Positions 42,917-52,110 of a stretch of DNA of 61,565 bases are shown piece after piece (position 1 is the first letter of the stretch; each line of letters opens with the position of its first letter). Where the stretch lies: contig UQSR01000006.1 in the NCBI GenBank assembly GCA_900543825.1, positions 1-61,565 of the forward strand, in the 5' to 3' direction. The position numbers were made by a program, and so were the translations under genes. This DNA comes from an uncultured Mycoplasmatota bacterium. GTDB taxonomy: Bacteria > Bacillota_I > Bacilli_A > RF39 > UBA660. The notes beneath the pieces were generated by a model. It worked only from the letters and a program-made list of their open reading frames with translations, was not told where the DNA came from and searched no databases.

Positions 42917-43597
42917 ATGAAGAAAATAACTACTATGGTTATAACTGTTTCTTCACAATTATTAGTAGTTTTTGTATTTTTATTTTTATTATTTGGTACT
43001 GTTGGAAGTAATAAAAATGTGACTATTATTGCTAATAATAATTTTAATAAAATGGCAGATAGAACTTTAGTTCTTTTTGAAGAAGAAAAGAAAAATGAGT
43101 CTTCTACGGATGATACTGTTGTTCCATTAGAAGATGAAAAGACTAAGGCTCAAGAAGTAGTAGAAGAAAAAAAAGAAGAAGATAAAAAGGTTGAAGTAAA
43201 GAAGGAAATTGTTGTTACTCCTGAACCTAATTTATTTTATGATAGAGCTGTAATAAAAACTGAAGTTGGTACTATTACTGGTTATGGACCAGATTGTGCT
43301 GGTTGTTCTGGAATTACTGCTAGTGGTCATAATTTACATGAATCTATTTATTACAATGATTTAGAATTTGGCACTGTTAGAATTTTAGCTGCTGATAAGA
43401 GTATTCCTTTTTATTCAATATTTAGAGTAAGTAATATTCCTGGCATGGATCCTTTTCTTGCTATTGTTCTTGATACTGGTGGTAATGTTGGATATGGAAA
43501 GGGTACCTTATTTGATTTGGCTCATGCTAATGAACAAAATGGTGTTCTTCCAAAGACTTCAAATGTTACTTTTGAAATGTTAAGAAGTGGTAAATAA
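42917..43597 (+). CDS. membrane-anchored 3D-domain protein
   Basis: 226 residues. N-terminal signal anchor (residues 8-30), an acidic/Lys-Glu-rich linker (about 55-100), then a 3D (Asp-Asp-Asp) double-psi beta-barrel: TITGYGPDC, RILAADKSIPFYSIF, AIVLDTGG, KGTLFDLAH. Similar domains occur in YabE, YuiC and lytic transglycosylases (MltA type), acting on peptidoglycan. The position after tatD matches yabE in B. subtilis, but G5 and DUF348 domains are absent. Probably wall-modifying, possibly sporulation-linked given the next genes. Confidence 0.8.
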   Translation: MKKITTMVITVSSQLLVVFVFLFLLFGTVGSNKNVTIIANNNFNKMADRTLVLFEEEKKNESSTDDTVVPLEDEKTKAQEVVEEKKEEDKKVEVKKEIVVTPEPNLFYDRAVIKTEVGTITGYGPDCAGCSGITASGHNLHESIYYNDLEFGTVRILAADKSIPFYSIFRVSNIPGMDPFLAIVLDTGGNVGYGKGTLFDLAHANEQNGVLPKTSNVTFEMLRSGK

Positions 43598-43653
43598 TTA
43601 TTACTTCTTTTTTTTTGACATTTTTTTTAATGTTTGAGGAATATAATTATTAT

Positions 43654-44589
43654 ATGAAGAAGATATTATTAATAGTTATAATTGTTGTTTTTGTTCCTTT
43701 TCTTATTGTTAATTCTTATAAAATACAAAAAGTAAAGGAAATTAAGCTTAATTATGAATCTAATTATTTTATTAGAGTTAAAAGAACATCTACTAATGAA
43801 ATACAAAATATACCTTTTGAGGAATATATTGTTGGTGTTTTAGCGGGGGAAATGCCTATTTCTTTTGAAAAAGAAGCTTTTAAGGCACAAGCTGTGGCTG
43901 CTAGGAGCTATGCTCTTAAACGTATCTTATATAATAAAGATAATGATTATGATGTTGTTGATTCTGTTATGAATCAAGTCTATTTAGATGATAATTATTT
44001 AAAGGATGTTTGGGGTGATAATTATATAGTTAATATTAATAAACTCAGAGAGGCTGTTAATGAAACAGCTTTGGAATATTTGGATTATAATGGCGAGGTT
44101 ATTGACGCTATGTTTTTTTCTACTAGTAATGGTTATACGGAAGATGCTGCTACGGTATTTAGTGTTGATTTACCTTATTTAAAAAGTGTTAAATCTGGTT
44201 GGGATGAAAGGACTAGTTCGGCTTTTAGATCTACTACTACAATGAATATTAATGATTTTTATAGTAAACTTGGTTTAGAATATTCTGATAATTTTGATGT
44301 TAAGGTTTTAAAAAGAAGTAGTACTAATCGGATTATTACTATTAGTGTTAATGGTAAGGAATTTTCTGCAAGAACTTTATATGATAAACTTTCTCTTAAA
44401 TCTACTGATTTTTCTTTAAAGCGTGATGGTGATAAGGTAATTATTGATACTGTTGGATATGGTCATGGTGTTGGTATGAGTCAATATGGCGCTAAAGGTA
44501 TGGCAGAAGAGGGATATAATTATAAAGAGATTCTTAGTTATTATTATAGTGGTACTTCAATTAAAAAAATTAAAAATTTTGGTATATAA
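43654..44589 (+). CDS. spoIID: stage II sporulation protein D
   Basis: 311 residues from ATG 43654 (a longer frame starts at 43615, without ribosome site). One N-terminal membrane helix, then the SpoIID domain: FEEYIVGVLAGEMP with the catalytic Glu, AFKAQAVAARSYALK, FFSTSNGYTEDA, and YGHGVGMSQYGAKGMAEEGY near the end. A lytic transglycosylase that drives engulfment together with SpoIIP and SpoIIM. Followed by a SpoIIQ-like gene. Confidence 0.93.
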   Translation: MKKILLIVIIVVFVPFLIVNSYKIQKVKEIKLNYESNYFIRVKRTSTNEIQNIPFEEYIVGVLAGEMPISFEKEAFKAQAVAARSYALKRILYNKDNDYDVVDSVMNQVYLDDNYLKDVWGDNYIVNINKLREAVNETALEYLDYNGEVIDAMFFSTSNGYTEDAATVFSVDLPYLKSVKSGWDERTSSAFRSTTTMNINDFYSKLGLEYSDNFDVKVLKRSSTNRIITISVNGKEFSARTLYDKLSLKSTDFSLKRDGDKVIIDTVGYGHGVGMSQYGAKGMAEEGYNYKEILSYYYSGTSIKKIKNFGI

Positions 44590-44627
44590 TTTTTTATTTA
44601 GGAAACAATTATATTAGAGGTGATAAT

Positions 44628-45269
44628 ATGAGAAAATCAAGAATTAGAAACTCTTTTGTTCCTATAGTATACGGAGCAATTGTGGTAGTATTTTTATTTG
44701 GTATGTATTTTGCTCAAAAGTTTGCTAAAGATTTATTATTTAAAAATAATGATAGTCTTAGATATGTTGATGGGGAAATTACAGAAAATAAAGATAATGA
44801 TGTTCCTGTTGTTAGTACTGGTAGTTCTATTGTTAGACCTTATTTAGATAATTCTGTTTCTATTGCTAAAACTTTTTATGATTATACTGGTGAGGCAAGT
44901 GAACAAGAGAATTCTATAATTTATTACGAAGGTACTTATATGCAAAATAGTGGTGTTGATTATGCTAGTGATAATGTATTTGATGTTATTAGTATTCTTG
45001 ATGGTACCGTTATATCAGTAGAGAACAATGATCTTCTTGGTAGTACTGTTCAAATAAGACATAGTAACGATCTTATTAGTGTATATCAAAGTTTATCTGA
45101 GGTATCTGTAAAGAAAGATGATCAGATTATTCAGGGACAAATAGTTGCCAAAAGTGGAACTTCTAATATTAATAAGGAATTAGGTAATCATTTGCATTTT
45201 GAGCTATATTATAAGGGTAAGATAGTTAATCCCGAAGAGTATTATAATAAATCTATCGATGAACTTTAG
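44628..45269 (+). CDS. spoIIQ: SpoIIQ-like LytM/M23 protein
   Basis: 213 residues. N-terminal membrane anchor (about 11-33), an extracytoplasmic region, then a LytM domain: QNSGVDYA where active M23 enzymes have HxGxD, GTVISV, and HLHFELYYKGK with the last His pair. The missing first His predicts a non-hydrolytic domain, as in B. subtilis SpoIIQ, which pairs with SpoIIIAH to zip membranes during engulfment. spoIID-spoIIQ-spoIIID order supports the call. AGGTGATAAT precedes the ATG. Confidence 0.85.
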   Translation: MRKSRIRNSFVPIVYGAIVVVFLFGMYFAQKFAKDLLFKNNDSLRYVDGEITENKDNDVPVVSTGSSIVRPYLDNSVSIAKTFYDYTGEASEQENSIIYYEGTYMQNSGVDYASDNVFDVISILDGTVISVENNDLLGSTVQIRHSNDLISVYQSLSEVSVKKDDQIIQGQIVAKSGTSNINKELGNHLHFELYYKGKIVNPEEYYNKSIDEL

Positions 45270-45287
45270 GCAGTAATGCCTTTTTTC
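45268..45287 (+). terminator. spoIIQ terminator
   Basis: AGGCA (45268-45272) pairs with TGCCT (45277-45281), then a T run; the 5' arm overlaps the stop codon. Confidence 0.65.
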
Positions 45288-45328
45288 ATAATAATTCTTT
45301 TCTTTAATATTATATATTAGGTGATAAT

Positions 45329-45583
45329 ATGAGAAAAGATGTTTATGATAGGGTAATAGAAGAGGCAAAGTATTTAATTAATTATGGTTCTACGATTAGA
45401 GAAATAGCTAAAGTGTTTGATGTTTCTAAGAGTACTGTACATAAGGATATGAGGGATAGGCTTCCTTTAATTGATAATAATATGTATAATGAAGTGTCAA
45501 GTGTTTTGGAATATCATATAGATATTAAGCATATTCGCGGAGGAGAAGCTACAAAAAGAAAGTTTTTGAGTAAAAAAAGTTAA
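45329..45583 (+). CDS. spoIIID: sporulation transcription factor SpoIIID
   Basis: 84 residues. Helix-turn-helix with STIREIAKVFDVSKSTVHKD and the conserved LEYHIDIKHIRGGEATKRKF tail that contacts DNA. Mother-cell regulator between sigma-E and sigma-K. AGGTGATAAT ribosome site. mbl follows 57 bp downstream, the B. subtilis order. Confidence 0.95.
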   Translation: MRKDVYDRVIEEAKYLINYGSTIREIAKVFDVSKSTVHKDMRDRLPLIDNNMYNEVSSVLEYHIDIKHIRGGEATKRKFLSKKS

Positions 45584-45640
45584 CTAAATGGTGTAAAAAG
45601 AGGTAAAATGTGGTAAAATGGAAATAAGGATGGTGATTTT

Positions 45641-46633
45641 GTGTTTAATAAAGATATTGGAATTGACTTGGGAACTGCGAATGTACTTATATATATTAAG
45701 GGTCAGGGTATTGTACTTAATGAGCCATCTGTTGTTGCTATTGATGCAGAAACTAAAAAACCTTTGGCTGTTGGTACAGAGGCAAGAGAGATGCTTGGAA
45801 GGACTCCTGGAAAGGTTAAAGCTATTAAGCCAATGAAAGATGGTGTTATAGCTGACTATGATACTACTGAAGTTATGCTTAATTATTTTATTAAGAAGGT
45901 TAATGGTAAGAGTTTCTTTTCTAGACCTAGAATTTTGATTTGTTGTCCTTCTAATATAACACAAGTTGAGAAAAATGCTATTAAAGAAGCTGCTGAAAGA
46001 ACTGGAGCTAAAAAGGTTTATTTAGAAGAAGAACCTAAAGTTGCATCTATTGGTGCTGGTATGGATATATCTAAACCTAGTGGTAATATGGTTATTGATA
46101 TTGGTGGTGGTACTACTGATATTGCTATTTTATCTTTAGGTGGTATTGTTAATAGTTCTTCTATTAGAATTGCTGGTAATGCTTTTGATAATGATATTGT
46201 TAAATATATTAAAGATAAATATAAATTATTAGTGGGAGAAAGAACTGCTGAGGATATTAAGATTACTATTGGTACAGTATTTCCTGGTTCAAGAGATGAG
46301 AAAATGGAAGTTAGGGGTAGAGACTTAGTTACTGGTCTTCCACATACTATTACGCTTACTAGTGATGAGGTGGAAGAGGCTTTAAGAGAAAGTGTTTATA
46401 CTATTATACATGCTGTAAAGGGTATACTTGAGCAAACTCCTCCAGAATTATCTGCGGATATTATAGATAAAGGTATTGTGCTTACAGGTGGTGGTGCTAT
46501 GGTTGATGGTTTTTCTCAAATATTAGCACAAGAACTTAAGGTACCAGTATTTATTGCTGAATCTCCACTTACTTGTGTAGCTGAAGGAACTGGTATACTT
46601 TTAGATAATTTATATATGTTGGAAAGACAATAG
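45641..46633 (+). CDS. mbl: MreB-like cell-shape protein Mbl
   Basis: 330 residues from GTG. Actin-fold ATPase: DIGIDLGTANVLIYIKGQGI, MVIDIGGGTTDIAILSLGGI, GIVLTGGGAMVDGF. The neighbour spoIIID and the NVLIYIKGQGIVLNEPSVVA start favour Mbl over MreB or MreBH. It organises the lateral wall-synthesis machinery at the membrane, so the cell probably has a walled rod or ovoid form. GGTGATTT precedes the GTG. Confidence 0.92.
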   Translation: MFNKDIGIDLGTANVLIYIKGQGIVLNEPSVVAIDAETKKPLAVGTEAREMLGRTPGKVKAIKPMKDGVIADYDTTEVMLNYFIKKVNGKSFFSRPRILICCPSNITQVEKNAIKEAAERTGAKKVYLEEEPKVASIGAGMDISKPSGNMVIDIGGGTTDIAILSLGGIVNSSSIRIAGNAFDNDIVKYIKDKYKLLVGERTAEDIKITIGTVFPGSRDEKMEVRGRDLVTGLPHTITLTSDEVEEALRESVYTIIHAVKGILEQTPPELSADIIDKGIVLTGGGAMVDGFSQILAQELKVPVFIAESPLTCVAEGTGILLDNLYMLERQ

Positions 46634-46648
46634 TAATTGTCTTTTTTT
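46623..46648 (+). terminator. mbl terminator
   Basis: AAAGACAAT (46623-46631) pairs with ATTGTCTTT (46636-46644), then Ts; overlaps the stop codon. Confidence 0.8.
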
Positions 46649-46752
46649 CTTTTGATATAATATATATTATTTGTGTAAATTATTTGTAAAAATAGTGTAA
46701 TTATGTTTTATTTATATATTTTTTTTGATACAATGTAGTAGAGGGTGATAAT

Positions 46753-47187
46753 GTGAAAATTGGTTTAGCTAGTGATCATAGAGGATATAGAGCTAAAGAA
46801 ATGTTAAAGGAATATCTTGATGATTATAATATTATAGATTATGGTACTGATAGTGATGAATCTACTGATTTTCCAATATATGCTACTAGACTTGGAAAGG
46901 CAATTGTGAATCATGATGTTGATTTAGGAATTGCGATATGTGGTACTGGTATTGGTATGAGTATTTGTCTTAATAAAATTAAGGGTGTATATTGTGCTAA
47001 GGTTTCTAATGAGAGTGAAGCTATATTATGTAAGAGTCATAATAATGCTAATGTTATTGCTATGAGTGAAGATGTTGATCCTGAACTTATGAAAATGATA
47101 GTTAATAAATTTATTGAAACTCCTTTTTCTAATGTTAATAAATATATTAGAAGAAATGATATGATTAAGGAACTTGAGAATGATTAA
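46753..47187 (+). CDS. rpiB: ribose-5-phosphate isomerase B family
   Basis: 144 residues from GTG (GAGGGTGATAAT upstream). LASDHRGYRAKEMLK, active-site Cys in AICGTGIGMSI, KVSNESEAILCKSHNNANVI. Interconverts ribose-5-P and ribulose-5-P; close relatives act on allose-6-P or galactose-6-P. The downstream DUF1146 gene overlaps its stop. Confidence 0.9.
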   Translation: MKIGLASDHRGYRAKEMLKEYLDDYNIIDYGTDSDESTDFPIYATRLGKAIVNHDVDLGIAICGTGIGMSICLNKIKGVYCAKVSNESEAILCKSHNNANVIAMSEDVDPELMKMIVNKFIETPFSNVNKYIRRNDMIKELEND

Positions 47188-47368
47188 GTTTATTTTATAT
47201 TTGTTTATTATTCCGTTAGTTATTTATGCTATGGATGGTATTAATATTAATGGTATATTTAAAAAGAATAAGATATATCAGGCAAGAATATTATATATGC
47301 TTTTTGTATTTGGTTTATCTTATTTGGTTTGTAATTTTTTATATGATTTTTTGTATATTATAAAGTAA
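47180..47368 (+). CDS. DUF1146-family small membrane protein
   Basis: 62 residues from ATG 47180, overlapping the end of rpiB, with AAGGA about 8 bp upstream. Two membrane helices. The segment GININGIFKKNKIYQARILY followed by LSYLVCNFLYDFL matches the DUF1146 (YwzB) pattern. No function is established. Confidence 0.75.
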   Translation: MIKFILYLFIIPLVIYAMDGININGIFKKNKIYQARILYMLFVFGLSYLVCNFLYDFLYIIK

Positions 47369-47387
47369 GCATTATTTTGCTTATTTT
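47362..47387 (+). terminator. terminator after the DUF1146 gene
   Basis: TAAGCA (near the stop) pairs with TGCTTA, then TTTTTC. Confidence 0.6.
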
Positions 47388-47437
47388 TCTTTTATTTTTT
47401 GTAATACTGTGATAAAATACTTTAAGCAGGTGATTTA

Positions 47438-48421
47438 ATGATTAAGATTGGTAATATTACATTATCTAATAATGTTTTTTTGGCCCCTATGGCAGGAGTT
47501 TGCAATAGTGCTTTTAGAAGAATTATTAAGGAAGAGGGGTGTTCTTTAGTTTTTGCTGAAATGGTTAGTGATAAGGGACTTATATATAATAGTCAAAAAA
47601 CTAAGGATATGCTTTATTGTGATGAATGCGAGAGACCTATTGCACAGCAAATTTTTGGTAGTGATAAGAATACTTTTGTAGAGGCTGCTAAAATGGTATA
47701 TGAAATTATGAAACCTGATATTATTGATATTAATATGGGATGTCCAGTTCCTAAAGTTGCTATTAAATCACAAGCTGGAGCAGCACTTCTTAAATCTCCA
47801 GAAAAGATTAGAGATATTGTTAGTGCGGTAGTGGCTGCTGTTCCTTGTCCGGTTACTGTTAAAATTAGAAGTGGTTGGGATAGTAATAGTATTAATGCAG
47901 TAGAGGTTGCTAAAATATGTGAAGAGGCTGGTGCTAGTGCTATTACAATTCATGGTAGAACTCGTAGTCAAGGTTATAGTGGTACTGTTTCTTTGGATAT
48001 TATTAAAAAGGTTAAAGAAGCTGTATCTATACCGGTAATAGGAAATGGTGATATTAGAGATATTAAAAGTGCAGAGAAAATGCTATCTTATACTGGTTGC
48101 GATGCTATTATGATAGGTAGAGGTGTTTTAGGTAATCCTTGGCTTATGAAAGAGATTATTACTTATTTAAATACTGGTGAAATTATTCCTAAACCAACTT
48201 ATAGAGAAAGAATCGATATGTGTATTCATCATTTGAATTATTTACTTGAAATTAAATGTGAAAAAGTAGCAGTACTTGAAATGAGAAGCCATGTCTCATG
48301 GTATTTAAAGGGTATGCCAAATGTACAAGAGGTTAAGAATGCTATTTTTAAAGTTAAAACTAGTGATGAAATGATGAAAATCCTTAATAACTATTTAAAA
48401 GAACTTGAAAATGATGTATAA
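47438..48421 (+). CDS. dusB: tRNA-dihydrouridine synthase
   Basis: 327 residues. FMN-dependent TIM barrel: FLAPMAGVCNSAFR, DINMGCPVPKVA with the catalytic Cys, TVKIRSGWD, ITIHGRTRSQGYSG, GNGDIRDI and MIGRGVLGNPW. Reduces U to D in tRNA. GCAGGTGATT ribosome site. RDD gene and lysS follow in one run, resembling the dusB-lysS linkage in B. subtilis. Confidence 0.94.
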   Translation: MIKIGNITLSNNVFLAPMAGVCNSAFRRIIKEEGCSLVFAEMVSDKGLIYNSQKTKDMLYCDECERPIAQQIFGSDKNTFVEAAKMVYEIMKPDIIDINMGCPVPKVAIKSQAGAALLKSPEKIRDIVSAVVAAVPCPVTVKIRSGWDSNSINAVEVAKICEEAGASAITIHGRTRSQGYSGTVSLDIIKKVKEAVSIPVIGNGDIRDIKSAEKMLSYTGCDAIMIGRGVLGNPWLMKEIITYLNTGEIIPKPTYRERIDMCIHHLNYLLEIKCEKVAVLEMRSHVSWYLKGMPNVQEVKNAIFKVKTSDEMMKILNNYLKELENDV

Positions 48422-48441
48422 TATATGTAGGAGCGGATGTT

Positions 48442-49029
48442 ATGAAAGCAAATTTTCTTAAGAGAGTGTTGGCCTTTTGTTTTGATTATTTTATTTTGAC
48501 TTTAGTATTATCTTTTATTACTGTTGGCTTTAATACTTCTAATGAATCTTTTTATACTGAAATATCTAATATTAGTAAGGAGTATAATGAAGGGAATATT
48601 AGTGTTAATGAATATAATGATAAGTTAATGAAATTGGAATATGAATATCAAAAGGATAATCTTCCGGTTAATATTATTAATATAGTATTATTTATTGGTT
48701 ATTTTATTGTTTTTGGTTATTTGAATAAGGGACAAACACTTGGTAAAAAAATATTTAAGATTAGAGTTGTGAATGATGATGGTAGTACTGTTAAGTTATC
48801 TTCTTTGATTATTAGAAGTTTGTTTATATATGGTATTGTATCATGTACTTATTGTATTATTTGTACTTCGTTTTTACCTATTAAGGTATTTACTTATAGT
48901 TATAAATGGGTAGTTAATATTGAAACTATGGTATTATTTGTTTGTTTTCTTATGGCTATGTATAGAAAAGATGGTAAGGGGTTACATGATTTGGTTAGTA
49001 AAACTAATGTTATAGGAGAGGTGAAATAA
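48442..49029 (+). CDS. RDD-family membrane protein
   Basis: 195 residues, four predicted membrane helices. FLKRVLAFCFDYFILTLVL has the RxxAxxxD signature of the first helix, and QTLGKKIFKIRVVNDDG plus LIIRSLFIY mark the rest of the domain. RDD proteins are membrane proteins of varied role; some are Na+/H+ antiporters. Between dusB and lysS with 1 bp to lysS. Confidence 0.85.
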   Translation: MKANFLKRVLAFCFDYFILTLVLSFITVGFNTSNESFYTEISNISKEYNEGNISVNEYNDKLMKLEYEYQKDNLPVNIINIVLFIGYFIVFGYLNKGQTLGKKIFKIRVVNDDGSTVKLSSLIIRSLFIYGIVSCTYCIICTSFLPIKVFTYSYKWVVNIETMVLFVCFLMAMYRKDGKGLHDLVSKTNVIGEVK

Positions 49030-49030
49030 A

Positions 49031-50497
49031 ATGGAAAGAAGTGAACAAGAATTAGTTAGGATAGAAAAATTAGATAAAATTAGAGAGTATTGTAATCCTT
49101 ATCCTGATAAATATGATAGAACTCATACTTTAAAGGAAGCTAGATTACTTCCTGATGGTACTAGTGATGTTAGAATTGCTGGTAGAATTGTTTTTATGAG
49201 GAAAATGGGTAAACTTAGCTTTATTCGTATTCGTGATATTGAAGCTGATATGCAACTTGAAATGAAGATTGATGTTGTTGGAGAGGATAATTATGATTTC
49301 TTTAAAAAGCAAATAGATACTGGTGATTTTATTGGCGCAGAAGGTGAGATATTTACTACACAAACTGGTGAAAAGACTCTTAGGGTACATAATTTTAATT
49401 TCTTAGGTAAGGCTTTAAGACCTTTACCTGAAAAATTCCATGGTCTTACTGATACTGAAATGAAGTATAGACAGAGATATGTTGATCTTATTATGAACGA
49501 AGACACTAGACGTGTATTCTTGGGTAGAAGTAAATTATATGCTTTTATTCATAGATATTTGGGTGAAAATGGTTTCTTGGAAGTTGAGACTCCTATTCTT
49601 CAGAATGCTGTTAGTGGTGCCTCTGCTAAACCTTTTTATACTCATCATAATGCTTTGGATATTGATTGTAACCTTAGAATTGCACCTGAAACTTACTTAA
49701 AACAATGTATTGCTGGTGGCTTTGATAGGGTATATGAGGTTGCTAAATGTTTTAGAAATGAGGGTATGGATACTGAACATTTACAAGAGTTTACTCAAGT
49801 GGAATGGTATGTTGCTTATTGGAATTATGAAGATACTATTAAATTTTATAAGGGATTTATGCAAAATTTATTATTGGAACTAGTAGGAAAGACAGAAATT
49901 GAATATCAAGGTCATGTACTTGATTTTGGTGATAGAGATTGGAAGAGAATTAACTATGTTGAAGAAATGAGAAGGGTATTTGGCTTTGATTTTCTTGAAA
50001 TAGATGATCCTAGTGTTCTTAAGGATAAGATTGTTCAAAGTGGTTTATATTCTTATAATGATTTGGAAGAGTATAAATCTGTTAGTCAAATTATTGATTT
50101 TGTATATAAGAGACAAATTCGTGAGAATATTATTGAACCTACTATTATATATAATTATCCTGCTGTGATGATGCCTCTTACTAGAAGAAATGATGAGAAT
50201 AATAGAATGGTTGATATGTTCCAGGTTGTTGCTTGTGGTACTGAACTTTGTAAGGCTTATTCAGAACTTGTTAATCCTAAAACACAAAGAGAAGCTTTTG
50301 AGGATCAACTTAAGGCTAAAGCACAAGGTGATGATGAGACTATGGATGTTGATGAAGGATTTTTACTTGCTATGGAGCAAGGAATGCCTCCTATTAGTGG
50401 TCTTGGCTTTGGTATTGATAGACTTCTTATGATAATCTTTGACCAACCTTCTATTAGAGATGTTGTATTATTTCCTCAAATGAAGGATAAAAAATAA
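49031..50497 (+). CDS. lysS: lysyl-tRNA synthetase, class II
   Basis: 488 residues, normal length. N-terminal OB anticodon-binding domain (VRIAGRIVFMRKMGKLSFI), class II motif 1 region, motif 2 FRNEGMDTEHLQEFTQVE, motif 3 GLGFGIDRLLMIIF. GAGAGGTGAAAT ribosome site inside the end of the RDD gene. Confidence 0.97.
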   Translation: MERSEQELVRIEKLDKIREYCNPYPDKYDRTHTLKEARLLPDGTSDVRIAGRIVFMRKMGKLSFIRIRDIEADMQLEMKIDVVGEDNYDFFKKQIDTGDFIGAEGEIFTTQTGEKTLRVHNFNFLGKALRPLPEKFHGLTDTEMKYRQRYVDLIMNEDTRRVFLGRSKLYAFIHRYLGENGFLEVETPILQNAVSGASAKPFYTHHNALDIDCNLRIAPETYLKQCIAGGFDRVYEVAKCFRNEGMDTEHLQEFTQVEWYVAYWNYEDTIKFYKGFMQNLLLELVGKTEIEYQGHVLDFGDRDWKRINYVEEMRRVFGFDFLEIDDPSVLKDKIVQSGLYSYNDLEEYKSVSQIIDFVYKRQIRENIIEPTIIYNYPAVMMPLTRRNDENNRMVDMFQVVACGTELCKAYSELVNPKTQREAFEDQLKAKAQGDDETMDVDEGFLLAMEQGMPPISGLGFGIDRLLMIIFDQPSIRDVVLFPQMKDKK

Positions 50498-50527
50498 TTA
50501 ATTGACTTTAATAAATCGTTATAAAAT

Positions 50528-50562
50528 AAGGGAAAAACTATATAAATTTTCTCTTTTTTATT
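50528..50562 (+). terminator. lysS terminator
   Basis: AAGGGAAAA (50528-50536) pairs with TTTTCTCTT (50547-50555, one G-U), then TTTT. Confidence 0.7.
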
Positions 50563-50588
50563 TACTTTTATTCTAGTTGTGCTATAAT
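50561..50588 (+). promoter_or_regulatory. promoter of the permease gene
   Basis: -35 TTTACT at 50561-50566, 16-bp spacer, -10 TATAAT at 50583-50588, 19 bp before the ATG. Confidence 0.6.
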
Positions 50589-50607
50589 TATGTTAGAGGA
50601 GGTTATT

Positions 50608-52065
50608 ATGAAAAAACATAGTTTATTTAAAGTAATATTAATTGTTTTAGGTTCACTTATAGCAGTAGATGCAATTTTAGCTATACTTGGTGTTTGTGGT
50701 GTAAAAGGGTTAAAAGATGTTTATACTATGATACCACTTGGTGATGTTTTGATTAACTTTGTACAATCATTCTATTATTTCTTTGATACTGTAGTTTATT
50801 TATTAGTACTTGGAGCTTTCTATGGTGTATTAAATAAGGTTCCTGCTTATAAGAAGTTAGTAGATAATATTGCACAAAAGGTTAAAGCTAATAGTAAATT
50901 ATTTGTATTTATTACTACTGGTTTATTTGCTGTTTTAACTTCACTTACTGGGTTAACTAATGTACTTCTTATATTTGTACCATTTGTAATTGCTATAATC
51001 TTATTACTTGGTTATGATAAGTTAGTTGCTATTAGTTCTACTATTGTTTCTATGTTAGTAGGATTTATGGGTGGTTTATATGTAACTTTTAGAGATCCTA
51101 GTAATTATTATGGTTATTCTGCTACTACATTTGAAGGTTTAACTGGTATTAGTCTTTCTAGTACAGTATGGGCTAAACTTGCTATACTAGTGTTTGGTAC
51201 TGCTTTACTTATATTCTTTATTAATAGATATATGAAGAATGTTAAGGATAAGAAAGTTAAGTATGAACTTAATGAAAGCGATGCTGTAGTGGCTACTGAG
51301 GTTAAGGGTGACTATAAGGAAATTAAAACTTGGCCTATGATTGTTATATTTGCTATTATATTTGTTATATTAGTTTTAGGTTATTTACCTTGGAATACTT
51401 TATTTGGTATTACATGTTTTGATAGCTTTAATGAGTGGTTATTAGGATTAAAGATTGGCAATTTTGCTATATTTTCTAATATCATTTCTAATAATATGTA
51501 TGCATTTGGTAATTGGGCTAGTCTTGGTTCTTATATGTCAATTATTATAACTTTGATTTTATTTACTTTATTAATTAAATTTGTTTATAGAGTTAAATTT
51601 GATGAAGTTATTAATGATTTTATAAGTGGATCTAAAAAAATGGTACCTATGGTATTCTTAGTAATTCTTAGTTATGCTATATTAGTTAGTACATATAATC
51701 ATGGATTTGTTGCTAATATTATTAACTGGGTTAGTGATACTAAATTAGGAATTAATGTTGTTACTACTTCATTAATTACTATGCTTGGTACTTTGTTGCA
51801 TTCTGATTTATATTATACTGCAGCAGGTGTATATTCTAATATTATTGCCGCAGTAACTGATGAATCATTAATGTCTACATATGCTGTTACTTTCCAAAGT
51901 GTTTATGGTTTAACATCAATTGTTGCTCCTACTAGTTTCTTAGTAATATTTGCACTTAAATATTTTGATGTTCCTTATACTACTTGGTTTAAGTATATAT
52001 GGAGATTTGTACTTATGTTATTCTTACTTGTAATTTTAGTATTACTTGTGCTTGCGTTAGTATAA
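50608..52065 (+). CDS. multi-pass permease of the ion-transporter superfamily
   Basis: 485 residues with about 12 membrane helices. Two halves, each with a re-entrant-like region (SLTGLTNVLLIFVPF and STYNHGFVANIINW, then GTLLHSDLYYTAAGVYSN), resemble YfcC/DcuC/AbgT-type carriers of dicarboxylates, amino acids or peptides. Start ATG 50608 with AGAGGAGG upstream. Substrate not predictable. It is monocistronic, with its own promoter and terminator. Confidence 0.6.
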   Translation: MKKHSLFKVILIVLGSLIAVDAILAILGVCGVKGLKDVYTMIPLGDVLINFVQSFYYFFDTVVYLLVLGAFYGVLNKVPAYKKLVDNIAQKVKANSKLFVFITTGLFAVLTSLTGLTNVLLIFVPFVIAIILLLGYDKLVAISSTIVSMLVGFMGGLYVTFRDPSNYYGYSATTFEGLTGISLSSTVWAKLAILVFGTALLIFFINRYMKNVKDKKVKYELNESDAVVATEVKGDYKEIKTWPMIVIFAIIFVILVLGYLPWNTLFGITCFDSFNEWLLGLKIGNFAIFSNIISNNMYAFGNWASLGSYMSIIITLILFTLLIKFVYRVKFDEVINDFISGSKKMVPMVFLVILSYAILVSTYNHGFVANIINWVSDTKLGINVVTTSLITMLGTLLHSDLYYTAAGVYSNIIAAVTDESLMSTYAVTFQSVYGLTSIVAPTSFLVIFALKYFDVPYTTWFKYIWRFVLMLFLLVILVLLVLALV

Positions 52066-52077
52066 TAATTGTATTTT

Positions 52078-52110
52078 AGATATCTACCAAAGGTAGATAT
52101 CTTTTTTTTA
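52078..52110 (+). terminator. permease terminator
   Basis: AGATATCTACC (52078-52088) pairs with GGTAGATATCT (52092-52102), then a T run. Confidence 0.85.

Noticed and set aside
43615..43647. Promoter TTGACA/TATAAT before spoIID
   Set aside because: The spacer is 21 bp, too long for a standard sigma-A promoter, and the -10 overlaps the start codon region.
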